From Acidimicrobiaceae bacterium (GTDB lineage Bacteria > Actinomycetota > Acidimicrobiia > Acidimicrobiales > RAAP-2): DNA of 39,093 nt. The notes below the pieces were generated by a model. That model was not told the DNA's origin. It ran no database searches and was given only the letters and a program-made list of their open reading frames with translations. A program made the position numbers and the translations under genes. The stretch's first letter is position 1, and each line of letters starts with the position of its first letter. Shown here piece by piece: positions 8,520 through 15,125 of the stretch. The stretch is taken from positions 1 to 39,093 of the forward strand of contig PKYA01000188.1 of NCBI GenBank assembly GCA_003133545.1, in the 5' to 3' direction.

Positions 8520-9041
8520 TTACAGGGTGGTCGCCGGATCCAGATGTGCGGTCACCTCTCGCAGCGCGCTCCGCAGCTCCGTCGGGCTGAGCGGGTTGAA
8601 CAACGGTCCAGCGCCATCGTTGAGGAGCCGGCTTGCCATCGCCACGCCGGGGGCCGGGATGGGCCCGGCGCCCGAGAGGACGAGCACCATGGCGCGCACC
8701 TCGGCTTCGGCAGCGGCGATGCGCCGGCGGCAGATCGGGGCGCGCTTGGCACCCGGCACGGCCGGAGTGCGCGCCAGATCCAGGAGGTTGAGCCAGCACC
8801 GGGCCAGGTAACGGCGGTGGGGCAGGGCGACGAGCTGCGCGGCGCGGCAGGCCAGCGTTCGGCTCCGCTCGGGTGGGGTGCCCGAGGCGATCCGGCCGTC
8901 GAGGAACGTCCCCATGGTGCCCACAATGCGCCGCAGCCACCAGGGATTCGGGCGGGCCACCAGCTCGGGCGGGCCGGAGAGGGCAGTGAGCAGGATCGTG
9001 CGCGGCGCGTGCTCGTTGGCCAGAGTGGGCATACGTCCCAT
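8520..9041 (-). CDS. Conserved hypothetical actinobacterial protein
   Basis: 173 aa, no domain I can name. The sequence is protein-like, with an even helical pattern: PPELVARPNPWWLRRIVG, PPERSRTLACRAAQLVAL, a basic CRRRIAAAEAEVRAMVLVL helix, and a closing SPTELRSALREVTAHLD. It looks like a family of short actinobacterial proteins of unknown function. Divergent from the GlxA-type regulator with a 44-bp gap, so the regulator may control it. ATG at 9041 or at 9032 are both possible starts. Overlapping longer frames on the same strand lack these features. Confidence 0.65.
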   Translation of the reverse strand: MGRMPTLANEHAPRTILLTALSGPPELVARPNPWWLRRIVGTMGTFLDGRIASGTPPERSRTLACRAAQLVALPHRRYLARCWLNLLDLARTPAVPGAKRAPICRRRIAAAEAEVRAMVLVLSGAGPIPAPGVAMASRLLNDGAGPLFNPLSPTELRSALREVTAHLDPATTL

Positions 9042-9072
9042 GGTGCGCCTGTCGCCGACGGCACGAAAGTGG

Positions 9073-9091
9073 CATAATTAGCGCAGTGCGC
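9073..9091 (+). promoter_or_regulatory. -10 element and palindrome at the start of the GlxA-type gene
   Basis: CATAAT (9073-9078, one mismatch to TATAAT) ends 7 nt before the GTG start. The 11-bp perfect palindrome GCGCA-G-TGCGC (9081-9091) covers the start codon. GTGGCA (9069-9074) and TGCCAC (9108-9113) form a wider inverted pair around it. This layout would suit autorepression. Confidence 0.45.
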
Positions 9092-10132
9092 GACGAAACT
9101 GCCAAAGTGCCACGCCGCAGACCCGGCCCGAGGACCGGCGCAGGCCGCTCCCCGAGTGCGGCGCCGGAATCGCGCGCCGTGGCAGTTGTCGTCTACGACG
9201 GCGTGTCCCCGTTCGAGCTCGGGGTCGCATGTGACGTCTTCGGCGCCAGCAGCGCCAGGGTGATGCCGGAGGTTCCCTGGTACCGGCTCTCCGTCTGCGG
9301 GGCGGGGGGCGCACCCGTGCGCGTCGATGGCGGCTACGAGATGGTGCCGCCGTGCGGACTGGAGGGGATCAGTCGCGCCGACACTGTGGTCGTACCCCCG
9401 ACCGAGCGTCTCGCCCTGGTCCCGCCCGCGGTGCTGGGCGCTCTCCGGCGCGCCCAAGCACGCGGGTGCCGCATCGTCTCGCTGTGCACGGGCGCGTTCG
9501 TCCTGGCCGAGGCCGGAATGCTCGACGGGCGTCGCGCCACGACGCATTGGTCGGAATGCGACGAGCTGGCCCGTCGGTATCCCCATGTCACCGTTGACCC
9601 GGGAGTCCTCTACGTCGACGGGGGTGACATCCTCACATCGGCCGGCAGTGCCGCCAGCATTGACCTGTGCCTGCACGTGGTCCGCCAGGACTACGGCAGC
9701 GCGATCGCCAACCGGCTGGCGCGCCTGCTGGTCGTTCCGCCCCAGCGCGACGGCGGCCAGGCCCAGTTCATCGACACGCCCGTCCCGAGCTTCGACAGCT
9801 CCGATATGTTCGCGGACACCCTCGCATGGGTCCAAGAGCACCTGAACGAAGCCGTGACTGTCACTGAGTTGGCGGCGCGGTGCGCCATGAGCCCTCGGAC
9901 GTTTGCGCGCCGGTTCCTCGCCTCCACCGGCACGACGCCGCACCGATGGCTACAGCGCCAGCGCGTCCATCTTGCGCAGCAACTCCTCGAGTCGACCGAC
10001 CTGCCCATTGAGGTAGTGGCACAGAACACCGGGTTCTGCACGGCCGGAAATCTCCGCAAGCACTTCAGCCGGACTGTGCACACGAGCCCGCAGGCGTACC
10101 GGCGCACGTTTCAGGTGCGCCCTCCGAGTTGA
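9086..10132 (+). CDS. GlxA family transcriptional regulator (DJ-1/PfpI domain plus AraC HTH)
   Basis: 348 aa. Residues about 30-200 form a DJ-1/PfpI-like amidotransferase fold with the nucleophile-elbow Cys134 (SLCTGAFVLAEAG) and THWSECDELA. Residues about 245-345 form an AraC-type double helix-turn-helix (LAARCAMSPRTFARRF, then LLESTDLPIEVVAQNTGFCTAGNLRKHF). Members act as DNA-binding regulators of small-molecule metabolism and usually sense a ligand with the N-terminal domain. The GTG at 9086 is supported by the -10 hexamer 7 nt upstream. The first 28 residues are basic and low-complexity, so a later start is not excluded. Confidence 0.93.
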   Translation: MRDETAKVPRRRPGPRTGAGRSPSAAPESRAVAVVVYDGVSPFELGVACDVFGASSARVMPEVPWYRLSVCGAGGAPVRVDGGYEMVPPCGLEGISRADTVVVPPTERLALVPPAVLGALRRAQARGCRIVSLCTGAFVLAEAGMLDGRRATTHWSECDELARRYPHVTVDPGVLYVDGGDILTSAGSAASIDLCLHVVRQDYGSAIANRLARLLVVPPQRDGGQAQFIDTPVPSFDSSDMFADTLAWVQEHLNEAVTVTELAARCAMSPRTFARRFLASTGTTPHRWLQRQRVHLAQQLLESTDLPIEVVAQNTGFCTAGNLRKHFSRTVHTSPQAYRRTFQVRPPS

Positions 10133-10155
10133 GCGGCCACGCGCCACCCTTGCAC

Positions 10156-10161
10156 TACCAT
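10156..10161 (+). promoter_or_regulatory. -10 element of the TIGR03086 gene
   Basis: TACCAT ends 7 nt before ATG 10169. An in-frame ATG at 10160 lies inside this hexamer, which argues for the downstream ATG as the true start. Confidence 0.5.
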
Positions 10162-10168
10162 GCGCGTC

Positions 10169-10717
10169 ATGTCCGAGATCGCGGAACGCTACGCCGTCGT
10201 TGCCGGCCGATTCACCGACCGCGTGGCGGGGATGTCTCCCCACCTTTGGGAGGCATCGTCGCCCTGCGCCGGTTGGAAGGCGCGTGATGTCGTGGCCCAC
10301 GTCGTGGACACACACAACCGCGTGTTGGCTTCTCTCGACCAGTCGGACCCGGCCGCTGCCGGGCCTGACGATGATCTGCCGCAACTGTGGGTCACGGCGA
10401 CGGACTCACTCAATGCCGCGCTGTGTGACCAGGCGACGGCGCAAAAGACCGTAGGCGGGATGTTCGGGGAGCAATCCTTCGAGATGCTGGTGGGTCGCCT
10501 CCTGTGCGCCGACACCCTCCTGCACTCCTGGGATCTCGCCCGCGCCACCGGTCAGGACGAAGTGCTCGACCCCGATGCGGTCGCCAAGACGCTCGAATTC
10601 CTCACTCCCATTGACGATGCCCTTCGGCGCCCCGGTGGCTTTGCCGCGAAGATCGAGCCAGCAGCGGGAGCCGATGCGCAGACCAGGTTGTTGAATTTCA
10701 GCGGCCGAGCCACCTGA
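10169..10717 (+). CDS. TIGR03086 family metal-binding protein (DinB / mycothiol-transferase-like)
   Basis: 182 aa. The pattern SPCAGWKARDVVAHVVDTHNRVL near the N-terminus and LLCADTLLHSWDLARATG in the middle are typical of the actinobacterial TIGR03086 / MDMPI-N four-helix family, related to DinB and mycothiol-dependent maleylpyruvate isomerase. The metal ligands would be His48, the His of DTHNR and the His of LLHSWDLA, all present. Such proteins are predicted mycothiol S-transferases or metal-binding proteins, and no substrate can be given. Follows the GlxA-type gene in the same direction but appears to have its own promoter. Confidence 0.88.
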   Translation: MSEIAERYAVVAGRFTDRVAGMSPHLWEASSPCAGWKARDVVAHVVDTHNRVLASLDQSDPAAAGPDDDLPQLWVTATDSLNAALCDQATAQKTVGGMFGEQSFEMLVGRLLCADTLLHSWDLARATGQDEVLDPDAVAKTLEFLTPIDDALRRPGGFAAKIEPAAGADAQTRLLNFSGRAT

Positions 10718-10740
10718 ACCGGCGGCCCCCTGAACCGGCG
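10713..10740. repeat. 12-bp direct repeat spanning the end of the TIGR03086 gene
   Basis: CCTGAACCGGCG occurs at 10713-10724 and 10729-10740. The first copy contains the TGA stop codon. Purpose unknown. It may be a local duplication. Confidence 0.5.
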
Positions 10741-10785
10741 ATTGTGCTCTCGGGGCGCGCCGGCGCGTCAAATCTGCGCATGAAT

Positions 10786-10828
10786 GGGACTTTGGACCCA
10801 TGCCAAGAGGCTGTTCCTGGTAGATAAT
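10786..10828 (+). promoter_or_regulatory. DosR-like box and -10 element upstream of the DUF2510 gene
   Basis: GGGACTTTGGACCC (10786-10799) matches 12 of 14 positions of the core of the mycobacterial DosR (DevR) hypoxia box, GGGACTWWAGTCCC. It lies within an imperfect dyad, ATGGG...CCCAT. About 24 bp downstream is GATAAT (10823-10828), a good -10. The box centre would then be near -43 from the predicted transcription start, a usual position for DosR activation. Confidence 0.45.
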
Positions 10829-10921
10829 GTGAAATATCGAGCACTGGGCAGGTGGTCGAGGCACTGCTGATTCCCCGGCAGGGGCGGCAGGGCATGGCTC
10901 GGCGAGGAGGGGTCCGGCACG

Positions 10922-11968
10922 ATGCAGCCAATGGCGGGGTGGTATCCCGACCCGGTGCGCGCCGGAGTCGAGCGCTACTGGGATGGTGCGGCGTGGTCGG
11001 AGCACGTGCGCGTGCCGACCGCTGCGCCCGGCAATACGACTTTCAGTCTCTACGCGCCTCCAGCGCCGCTGGCGCCGGTGGAGGCGGCGCCAGCGTCGGC
11101 GCGCCAGCGGAATCGTGGTGCTCGCCGGACGCTCAAGCTCGTCAGCGCTGTCGCGGTGATCGCCGTGGTGGCGGGCGGCGCCTACCTGTTCACAGGCCGG
11201 CATATGAGTGCCGATGCCGCGGTGGCCAGCGCCGCCGCCTCCGCCCTCGCGAACCACAGCGCGGACATCGTTGTCAGCGGGTCTGGCACCGCCGCCGGGG
11301 CCACCTTCACCGTCAGCGGGTCCGGAGCGATTGATTTCGCACAGAACGACGAGCAGCTGAGCCTGACCATCGCCGGCGGCGGGCAGAGCCTGACGGAGCA
11401 ATACGTCTACCTCGACGACACGGCCTATGTGAATCTGGGCGGGCTGATCGGCAATATCGTCCCCGGTAAGTCGTGGGTGTCGATGGACCTCAGCCAACTC
11501 TCGAGTTCCAGCGCGTCGACCAGCGCTCTGGGCACGAACGGGGCGCTGGGAACCGACCCCGCCGCCATCCTCCAGGCCTTGAGCCATGGGGGTGCGCAGG
11601 CGACCGCACTCGGTTTGAGCAGCGTCGACGGCCAGAGCGTGCAGGGTTACTCGGTCCATATCGACGCGACCACCCTGCGCCAGCAGATAGCCGATGCACA
11701 CTTGCCGTCATGGATGTCACAGGCGCTTGCGACCCTCAACCCGAATCTGACCTACCACGTCTATGTGAACACGGCCGGGCTCCTGGTCGACGTGACGGGC
11801 GAGGGGACGGAGACGGTTGGCGGCCAGGGTGTCAGTGTGAATCTCGCGATGAACTTCGTGAACTACGGCACCACCGTCAACGTATCGGCACCTCCGGCCG
11901 GCGAGGTCGAGACCATCGCGGGCTTCCTCCAGGCCGTAAAGTCGTTCTCGTCAAACTCGGTCAACTGA
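10922..11968 (+). CDS. DUF2510 membrane-anchored protein with LppX/LprG-like extracellular domain
   Basis: 348 aa. Residues 6-27 are a DUF2510 motif (GWYPDP...RYWDGAAWSEHV), found at the cytoplasmic end of many actinobacterial membrane proteins. A Pro/Ala-rich linker and a basic patch (ARQRNRGARR) follow. One membrane helix lies near residues 72-92. The rest is an outside domain rich in beta strands with Ser/Gly/Ala (HSADIVVSGSGTAAGATF ... VYVNTAGLLVDVTGEG). That pattern resembles LppX/LprG/LolA-like lipoproteins that hold lipids, but the match is by style only. ATG with GAGGAGGGG upstream. A DosR-like box lies about 125 bp upstream. Confidence 0.8.
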   Translation: MQPMAGWYPDPVRAGVERYWDGAAWSEHVRVPTAAPGNTTFSLYAPPAPLAPVEAAPASARQRNRGARRTLKLVSAVAVIAVVAGGAYLFTGRHMSADAAVASAAASALANHSADIVVSGSGTAAGATFTVSGSGAIDFAQNDEQLSLTIAGGGQSLTEQYVYLDDTAYVNLGGLIGNIVPGKSWVSMDLSQLSSSSASTSALGTNGALGTDPAAILQALSHGGAQATALGLSSVDGQSVQGYSVHIDATTLRQQIADAHLPSWMSQALATLNPNLTYHVYVNTAGLLVDVTGEGTETVGGQGVSVNLAMNFVNYGTTVNVSAPPAGEVETIAGFLQAVKSFSSNSVN

Positions 11969-11971
11969 CTT

Positions 11972-11987
11972 CTCCCCTTCGGGTGAG
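11972..11987. terminator. UUCG-tetraloop hairpin between convergent genes
   Basis: CTCCCC-TTCG-GGTGAG can form a six-step stem with one mismatch, closed by a UUCG tetraloop, in the 26-bp gap between the DUF2510 gene and the acetolactate-synthase-like gene. There is no T-run, as is common in actinobacterial terminators. It could serve both strands. Confidence 0.4.
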
Positions 11988-11994
11988 GGATTGA

Positions 11995-13653
11995 TCAGAA
12001 CGGCCCGGTCAGATCGCCCAGCGCACCCGTCAGGCGGAGATTTTCCGAGTAGTCCACCGGGCAGGTGATCACCGAGACGGCGTCCGCGCCGAGGGCCTCG
12101 CGGAGCATGGGGAGGAGGTCGCCGGCGGCCCGTACCTGGTAGCCCCGGGCGCCGAAGCTCTCGGCGTAGGCCACGAAGTCGGGGTTCGCGAATTCGGTGG
12201 CCACGTCGTGGCCGATCTCGAGCTCCATCTTCCATTTGATGAGCCCATAGGCGTCGTCCTGCCAGATCAGCACGGTCAAGGGGATGTGCTCGCGCATGGC
12301 GGTCTCGAGTTCCTGCGAGTTCATGAGGAAGGCTCCGTCACCCACGGCGGCCAACACCCGGCGGCCGGGCAGCGCCAACTTGGCCGCGATGGCCCCGGGC
12401 AGCGCGAAGCCCATGGTGGACAAGCCGTTGGAGAGAAGGCAGGTGTTGGGCTCGTAGGTGGGATAGAGCCGGGCCATCCACATCTTCACGGCTCCGGTAT
12501 CGGCGAGGACTATGTCCGAACGACCCAACGCAGCGCGCGTATCGGCCACTATGCGTTGGGGCTTGAGTGGGAAACTGTCATCGGCTGCGCCGCTCTGGAG
12601 TTCGCCGGCCAGGAGTCGTCGGATCTTCTCACCACTGATCGCCGGTTGGAAGCGGCGGGCTGTGGCTGCGGCCAGGACGTCGAGGGTCCGGCCGATATCG
12701 GCCTGGATACCGACCTCGACGTCATAGTGGGCGTCCACCTCGGCGGGGACTCGGCTCAAGTGGATGATCCGCTTGTCACCGTCCGGATTGATCCGGACCG
12801 GGTCGAATTCCTGGAGCTCGTAGCCGACACTGACGATCACGTCCGCCTCGTCGAATCCGAAGTTGACGTAGTCGTGGCTCATGAACCCCACCGCCCCGAG
12901 AGCGTGGGGATGATCGTCCGGGAACACGCCCTTGCCATGAAAGGAGGTGGCCACGGGCAGTCCCAGCACTTCGGAGAAGCGGCGCAGCGCGTCGCCCGCG
13001 CCGCTGCGCGCCGCACCGTGTCCGGCCAGGACGATGGGCCGGTCCGCACCATCGAGCACGGCGGCAGCGCGGGCGATCTGGGACGGCGTGGGCTCGTCCG
13101 GCCGCGGGACGTTGACGTCGAGAGGTGCCAGGTCGTCGGGGACGGCCATGGCCTCGATGTCCTCGGGCACGGCCAGGAACACGGCCCCTGGCCGTTCTGT
13201 CTGCGCCAGCTTGAACGCTTTGCGCACCATTTCGGGGACCGCGCCAGGCGTGAGGACCATGGCGGCCCACTTCGTCACGGGGGCGAACATCGACACCAGG
13301 TCGACACTCTGATGGGATTCCTTATAGATCCGGTTCAACCCGACCTGGGCCGAGAAGGCGACGAGCGGTGTGCTGTTGGTGTAGGCATCCGCCGTCCCGA
13401 GCAACAGGTTGATGGCTCCGGGTCCGAGGGTAGAAGAGCAGACGCCGGCACGCCCGGTCAGCCGTCCGAATATTTCGGCCATGAACGACGCCGCCTGTTC
13501 GTGGCGTACCAAGACGTAGCGGATCGGTGATCGCACGAGGGCATCCGTGAAGCGGATGTTCTCCTCACCTGGGATACCGAAGACGACCGTGACCCCCTCG
13601 TGCTCCAGGCAGCGCACCAGGAGTTGGGCGACAAGGCGTTGGTCCTCGGGCAC
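11995..13653 (-). CDS. Acetolactate synthase large subunit-like ThDP enzyme
   Basis: 552 aa thiamine-diphosphate enzyme. N-terminal domain: FGIPGEENIRF and the catalytic Glu52 in VRHEQAASFMAEIFGRLTG. Central domain: RPIVLAGHGAARSGA. C-terminal ThDP/Mg site: GDGAFLMNSQELETAMREHI ... WQDDAYG. GDGxFxMNSQELETA is typical of stand-alone (catabolic AlsS-like) acetolactate synthases rather than of anabolic IlvB. No small subunit lies next to it. The frame extends 41 codons upstream, but GTG 13653 fits the family N-terminus and has TACGCT 6 nt before it. Related ThDP decarboxylases cannot be excluded without alignment. Confidence 0.88.
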   Translation of the reverse strand: MPEDQRLVAQLLVRCLEHEGVTVVFGIPGEENIRFTDALVRSPIRYVLVRHEQAASFMAEIFGRLTGRAGVCSSTLGPGAINLLLGTADAYTNSTPLVAFSAQVGLNRIYKESHQSVDLVSMFAPVTKWAAMVLTPGAVPEMVRKAFKLAQTERPGAVFLAVPEDIEAMAVPDDLAPLDVNVPRPDEPTPSQIARAAAVLDGADRPIVLAGHGAARSGAGDALRRFSEVLGLPVATSFHGKGVFPDDHPHALGAVGFMSHDYVNFGFDEADVIVSVGYELQEFDPVRINPDGDKRIIHLSRVPAEVDAHYDVEVGIQADIGRTLDVLAAATARRFQPAISGEKIRRLLAGELQSGAADDSFPLKPQRIVADTRAALGRSDIVLADTGAVKMWMARLYPTYEPNTCLLSNGLSTMGFALPGAIAAKLALPGRRVLAAVGDGAFLMNSQELETAMREHIPLTVLIWQDDAYGLIKWKMELEIGHDVATEFANPDFVAYAESFGARGYQVRAAGDLLPMLREALGADAVSVITCPVDYSENLRLTGALGDLTGPF

Positions 13654-13659
13654 CTGCCG

Positions 13660-13665
13660 AGCGTA
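13660..13665 (-). promoter_or_regulatory. -10 element of the acetolactate-synthase-like gene
   Basis: TACGCT on the minus strand ends 6 nt before GTG 13653. This places transcription start at or next to the start codon and supports that start. Confidence 0.5.
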
Positions 13666-13750
13666 GCGAAGCCGCCGGCGCGGCGGCCCCCTCGGTGCTC
13701 GGCCGGCGTGCACGGGCGAGAAGAATAGGGTGAGAAGAGGGAGCGACGAC

Positions 13751-13891
13751 ATGGAACCGGAAAGAAGAGACCCCAATCCGTCTGACGATGGGCGTGACCT
13801 CAGCGGTGGCCAGCGGCGGCGCGACCCGGTGCAAGAGGCGGAGGAGCAATCGTTCCCGGCCAGCGATCCGCCCTCGTGGTGGTCGGGCTGA
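13751..13891 (+). CDS. Small 46-residue protein with a C-terminal ESFPASDPPSW-type motif
   Basis: A 46-aa frame, ATG 13751 to TGA 13889-13891, strongly hydrophilic, ending EEQSFPASDPPSWWSG. The motif (D/E)ESFPASDPP(A/S)W recurs at the ends of many very small bacterial proteins of unknown function, so this is very likely a true gene. A purine-rich GAGAAGAGGGAG lies 8 or so nt upstream as ribosome-binding site, and TAGGGT (13726-13731) can be its -10. Divergent from the acetolactate-synthase-like gene. Function unknown. The length and acidic/aromatic tail suggest a short peptide-like regulator or binding protein, but that is a guess. Confidence 0.7.
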   Translation: MEPERRDPNPSDDGRDLSGGQRRRDPVQEAEEQSFPASDPPSWWSG

Positions 13892-13924
13892 GCGTCACTA
13901 CCGGCGCCGGGATCGTTGGCCCGC

Positions 13925-14914
13925 CTATACCGGGCCGCCCCAGCGCCACACTGCCGAAGCCCAGGTCATGCCTGCTCCGAATCCGGCGAAAACGACGAGG
14001 TCGCCGGCGCCCAGGCGGCCACGGGCGATGGAGTCGGCCAGGGCAAGCGGTATGGAGGCGGAGCTCGTGTTGCCGGTCGATTCGACCACGGTGGCGATCC
14101 GCTCGTTCGGTATGCCCACCCGCTCGGCTATCGCCTCCATGATCCGCTGGTTGGCTTGATGAGGGACGAACAGGGAGATCTCCTCGGCGCCGACCTTGGC
14201 TTGGGCGAGAGCGGAGTTGATGGAGTCGACGGTGGCCCGCACGGCGCGGCGAAACACCTCACGCCCCCGCATCACCATCCCGTCGCCGTGATCGACATAG
14301 AGCAGATCGACGAGCGAGCCGTCCACCCCGGCATCCCAGGCCAGGAGTGATCCGACGCCGTTGACCGCTTCGAGGACCACTGCACCGGCGCCGTCGCCAA
14401 AGAGGAACGCATTGGTGCGATCGTTCCAGTTGAGGGTGCGGGTCATCGTCTCGGCCCCGATGAGGAGAACCTTCCGGGCGCCCGTCGACAGCATGCCGGC
14501 GGCGGTGATCAGCCCGTACGTGAAGCCTGCGCAGGCGGCGTTGACGTCGACGGCCCCTCCGCCGATGCCGAGCGCACCAGCCACGGCGGACGATGTGGCC
14601 GGCATCAGCTGGTCCGGCGTCGTGGTGCACAGGACCACGACGCTGATCTCGTCAGCTGCCGTGCGAGCGACGTCGAGCGCCTGTCGCCCGGCTTCGATCG
14701 CCAGGGTGGCGGTAGTGCCGACGCCACTCGGCGGGTGGAGGGCCGGAGCGGGCCGGACGAAGGGGCCGGTGGCGGCGCGCCGGGTCCGCACTCCGGAGCG
14801 TTCCACGATCCACTCGTCGCTCGTGTCCAGCAATGTCTCGAGGTCGGCGTTCGTGACTACCGTGGGCGGGAGTGCGGTGCCCCACCCGGTAATGACGCAG
14901 CCACGTTCGCTCAC
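13925..14914 (-). CDS. fabH: 3-oxoacyl-ACP synthase III (KAS III)
   Basis: 329 aa, the expected size for FabH. It starts fatty acid synthesis by condensing an acyl-CoA with malonyl-ACP. The Cys-His-Asn triad is complete: Cys128 (NAACAGFTYGL), His252 (PHQANQRI) and Asn282 (STGNTSSASIPLAL). N-terminal ITGWGTALPPTVVTN and GVRTRR are typical. A Pro-rich stretch (residues about 51-64) lengthens the usual loop after the first helix. I prefer GTG 14914 because a mini-ORF stop overlaps it (GTGA). TTG 14917 is the alternative. Other fab genes are not adjacent. The primer may be straight or branched acyl-CoA. Confidence 0.92.
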   Translation of the reverse strand: MSERGCVITGWGTALPPTVVTNADLETLLDTSDEWIVERSGVRTRRAATGPFVRPAPALHPPSGVGTTATLAIEAGRQALDVARTAADEISVVVLCTTTPDQLMPATSSAVAGALGIGGGAVDVNAACAGFTYGLITAAGMLSTGARKVLLIGAETMTRTLNWNDRTNAFLFGDGAGAVVLEAVNGVGSLLAWDAGVDGSLVDLLYVDHGDGMVMRGREVFRRAVRATVDSINSALAQAKVGAEEISLFVPHQANQRIMEAIAERVGIPNERIATVVESTGNTSSASIPLALADSIARGRLGAGDLVVFAGFGAGMTWASAVWRWGGPV

Positions 14915-14973
14915 CAACTGCCGACGGTGTCGCTGCGTACGGGCGGCATGCCGTCCGGGATCCGAGAGGTCAC
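14911..14973 (-). CDS. 20-residue mini-ORF overlapping the fabH start
   Basis: GTG 14973 to TGA 14911-14913, product MTSRIPDGMPPVRSDTVGSW. Its stop overlaps the fabH GTG as GTGA, and TACCCT lies 6 nt before its own GTG. So a leaderless message could be read first through this peptide and then, by re-initiation, fabH. The peptide itself resembles nothing known. Confidence 0.35.
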   Translation of the reverse strand: MTSRIPDGMPPVRSDTVGSW

Positions 14974-14979
14974 GCTGTC

Positions 14980-14985
14980 AGGGTA
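14980..14985 (-). promoter_or_regulatory. -10 element upstream of the fabH mini-ORF
   Basis: TACCCT on the minus strand, 6 nt before GTG 14973 and 65 nt before the fabH start. It is the only TANNNT-type -10 I find close upstream of fabH. Confidence 0.4.
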
Positions 14986-15067
14986 CGGGAATATTCCGGT
15001 GACCGGCGAGTAAGTGCGGTGCTCCTGTGCAGAAACCCCGGCTGGCAGGCAGCCACAATGGGATCGA

Positions 15068-15087
15068 CGAGGGCAACAAGGCCCTCG
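15068..15087 (-). terminator. Hairpin downstream of the APC permease gene
   Basis: CGAGGGC-AACAAG-GCCCTCG gives a perfect 7-bp stem with a 6-nt loop, beginning 39 nt past the permease stop codon on the minus strand. No U-run follows. The 123-bp gap between the permease and the fabH upstream region holds nothing else that I can see. Confidence 0.4.
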
Positions 15088-15125
15088 ACGTCGCTTGGGC
15101 AGTGGGTGGGCTGGCGGCCCGGCGG

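Noticed and set aside
8552-9943. A 463-codon minus-strand frame across the GlxA gene
   Set aside because: Antisense to a clear AraC/DJ-1 regulator. The 173-aa frame at 8520-9041 is more protein-like.
12208-13530. A 440-codon plus-strand frame opposite the acetolactate-synthase-like gene
   Set aside because: Mirror frame, no motif, while the other strand has all ThDP enzyme motifs.
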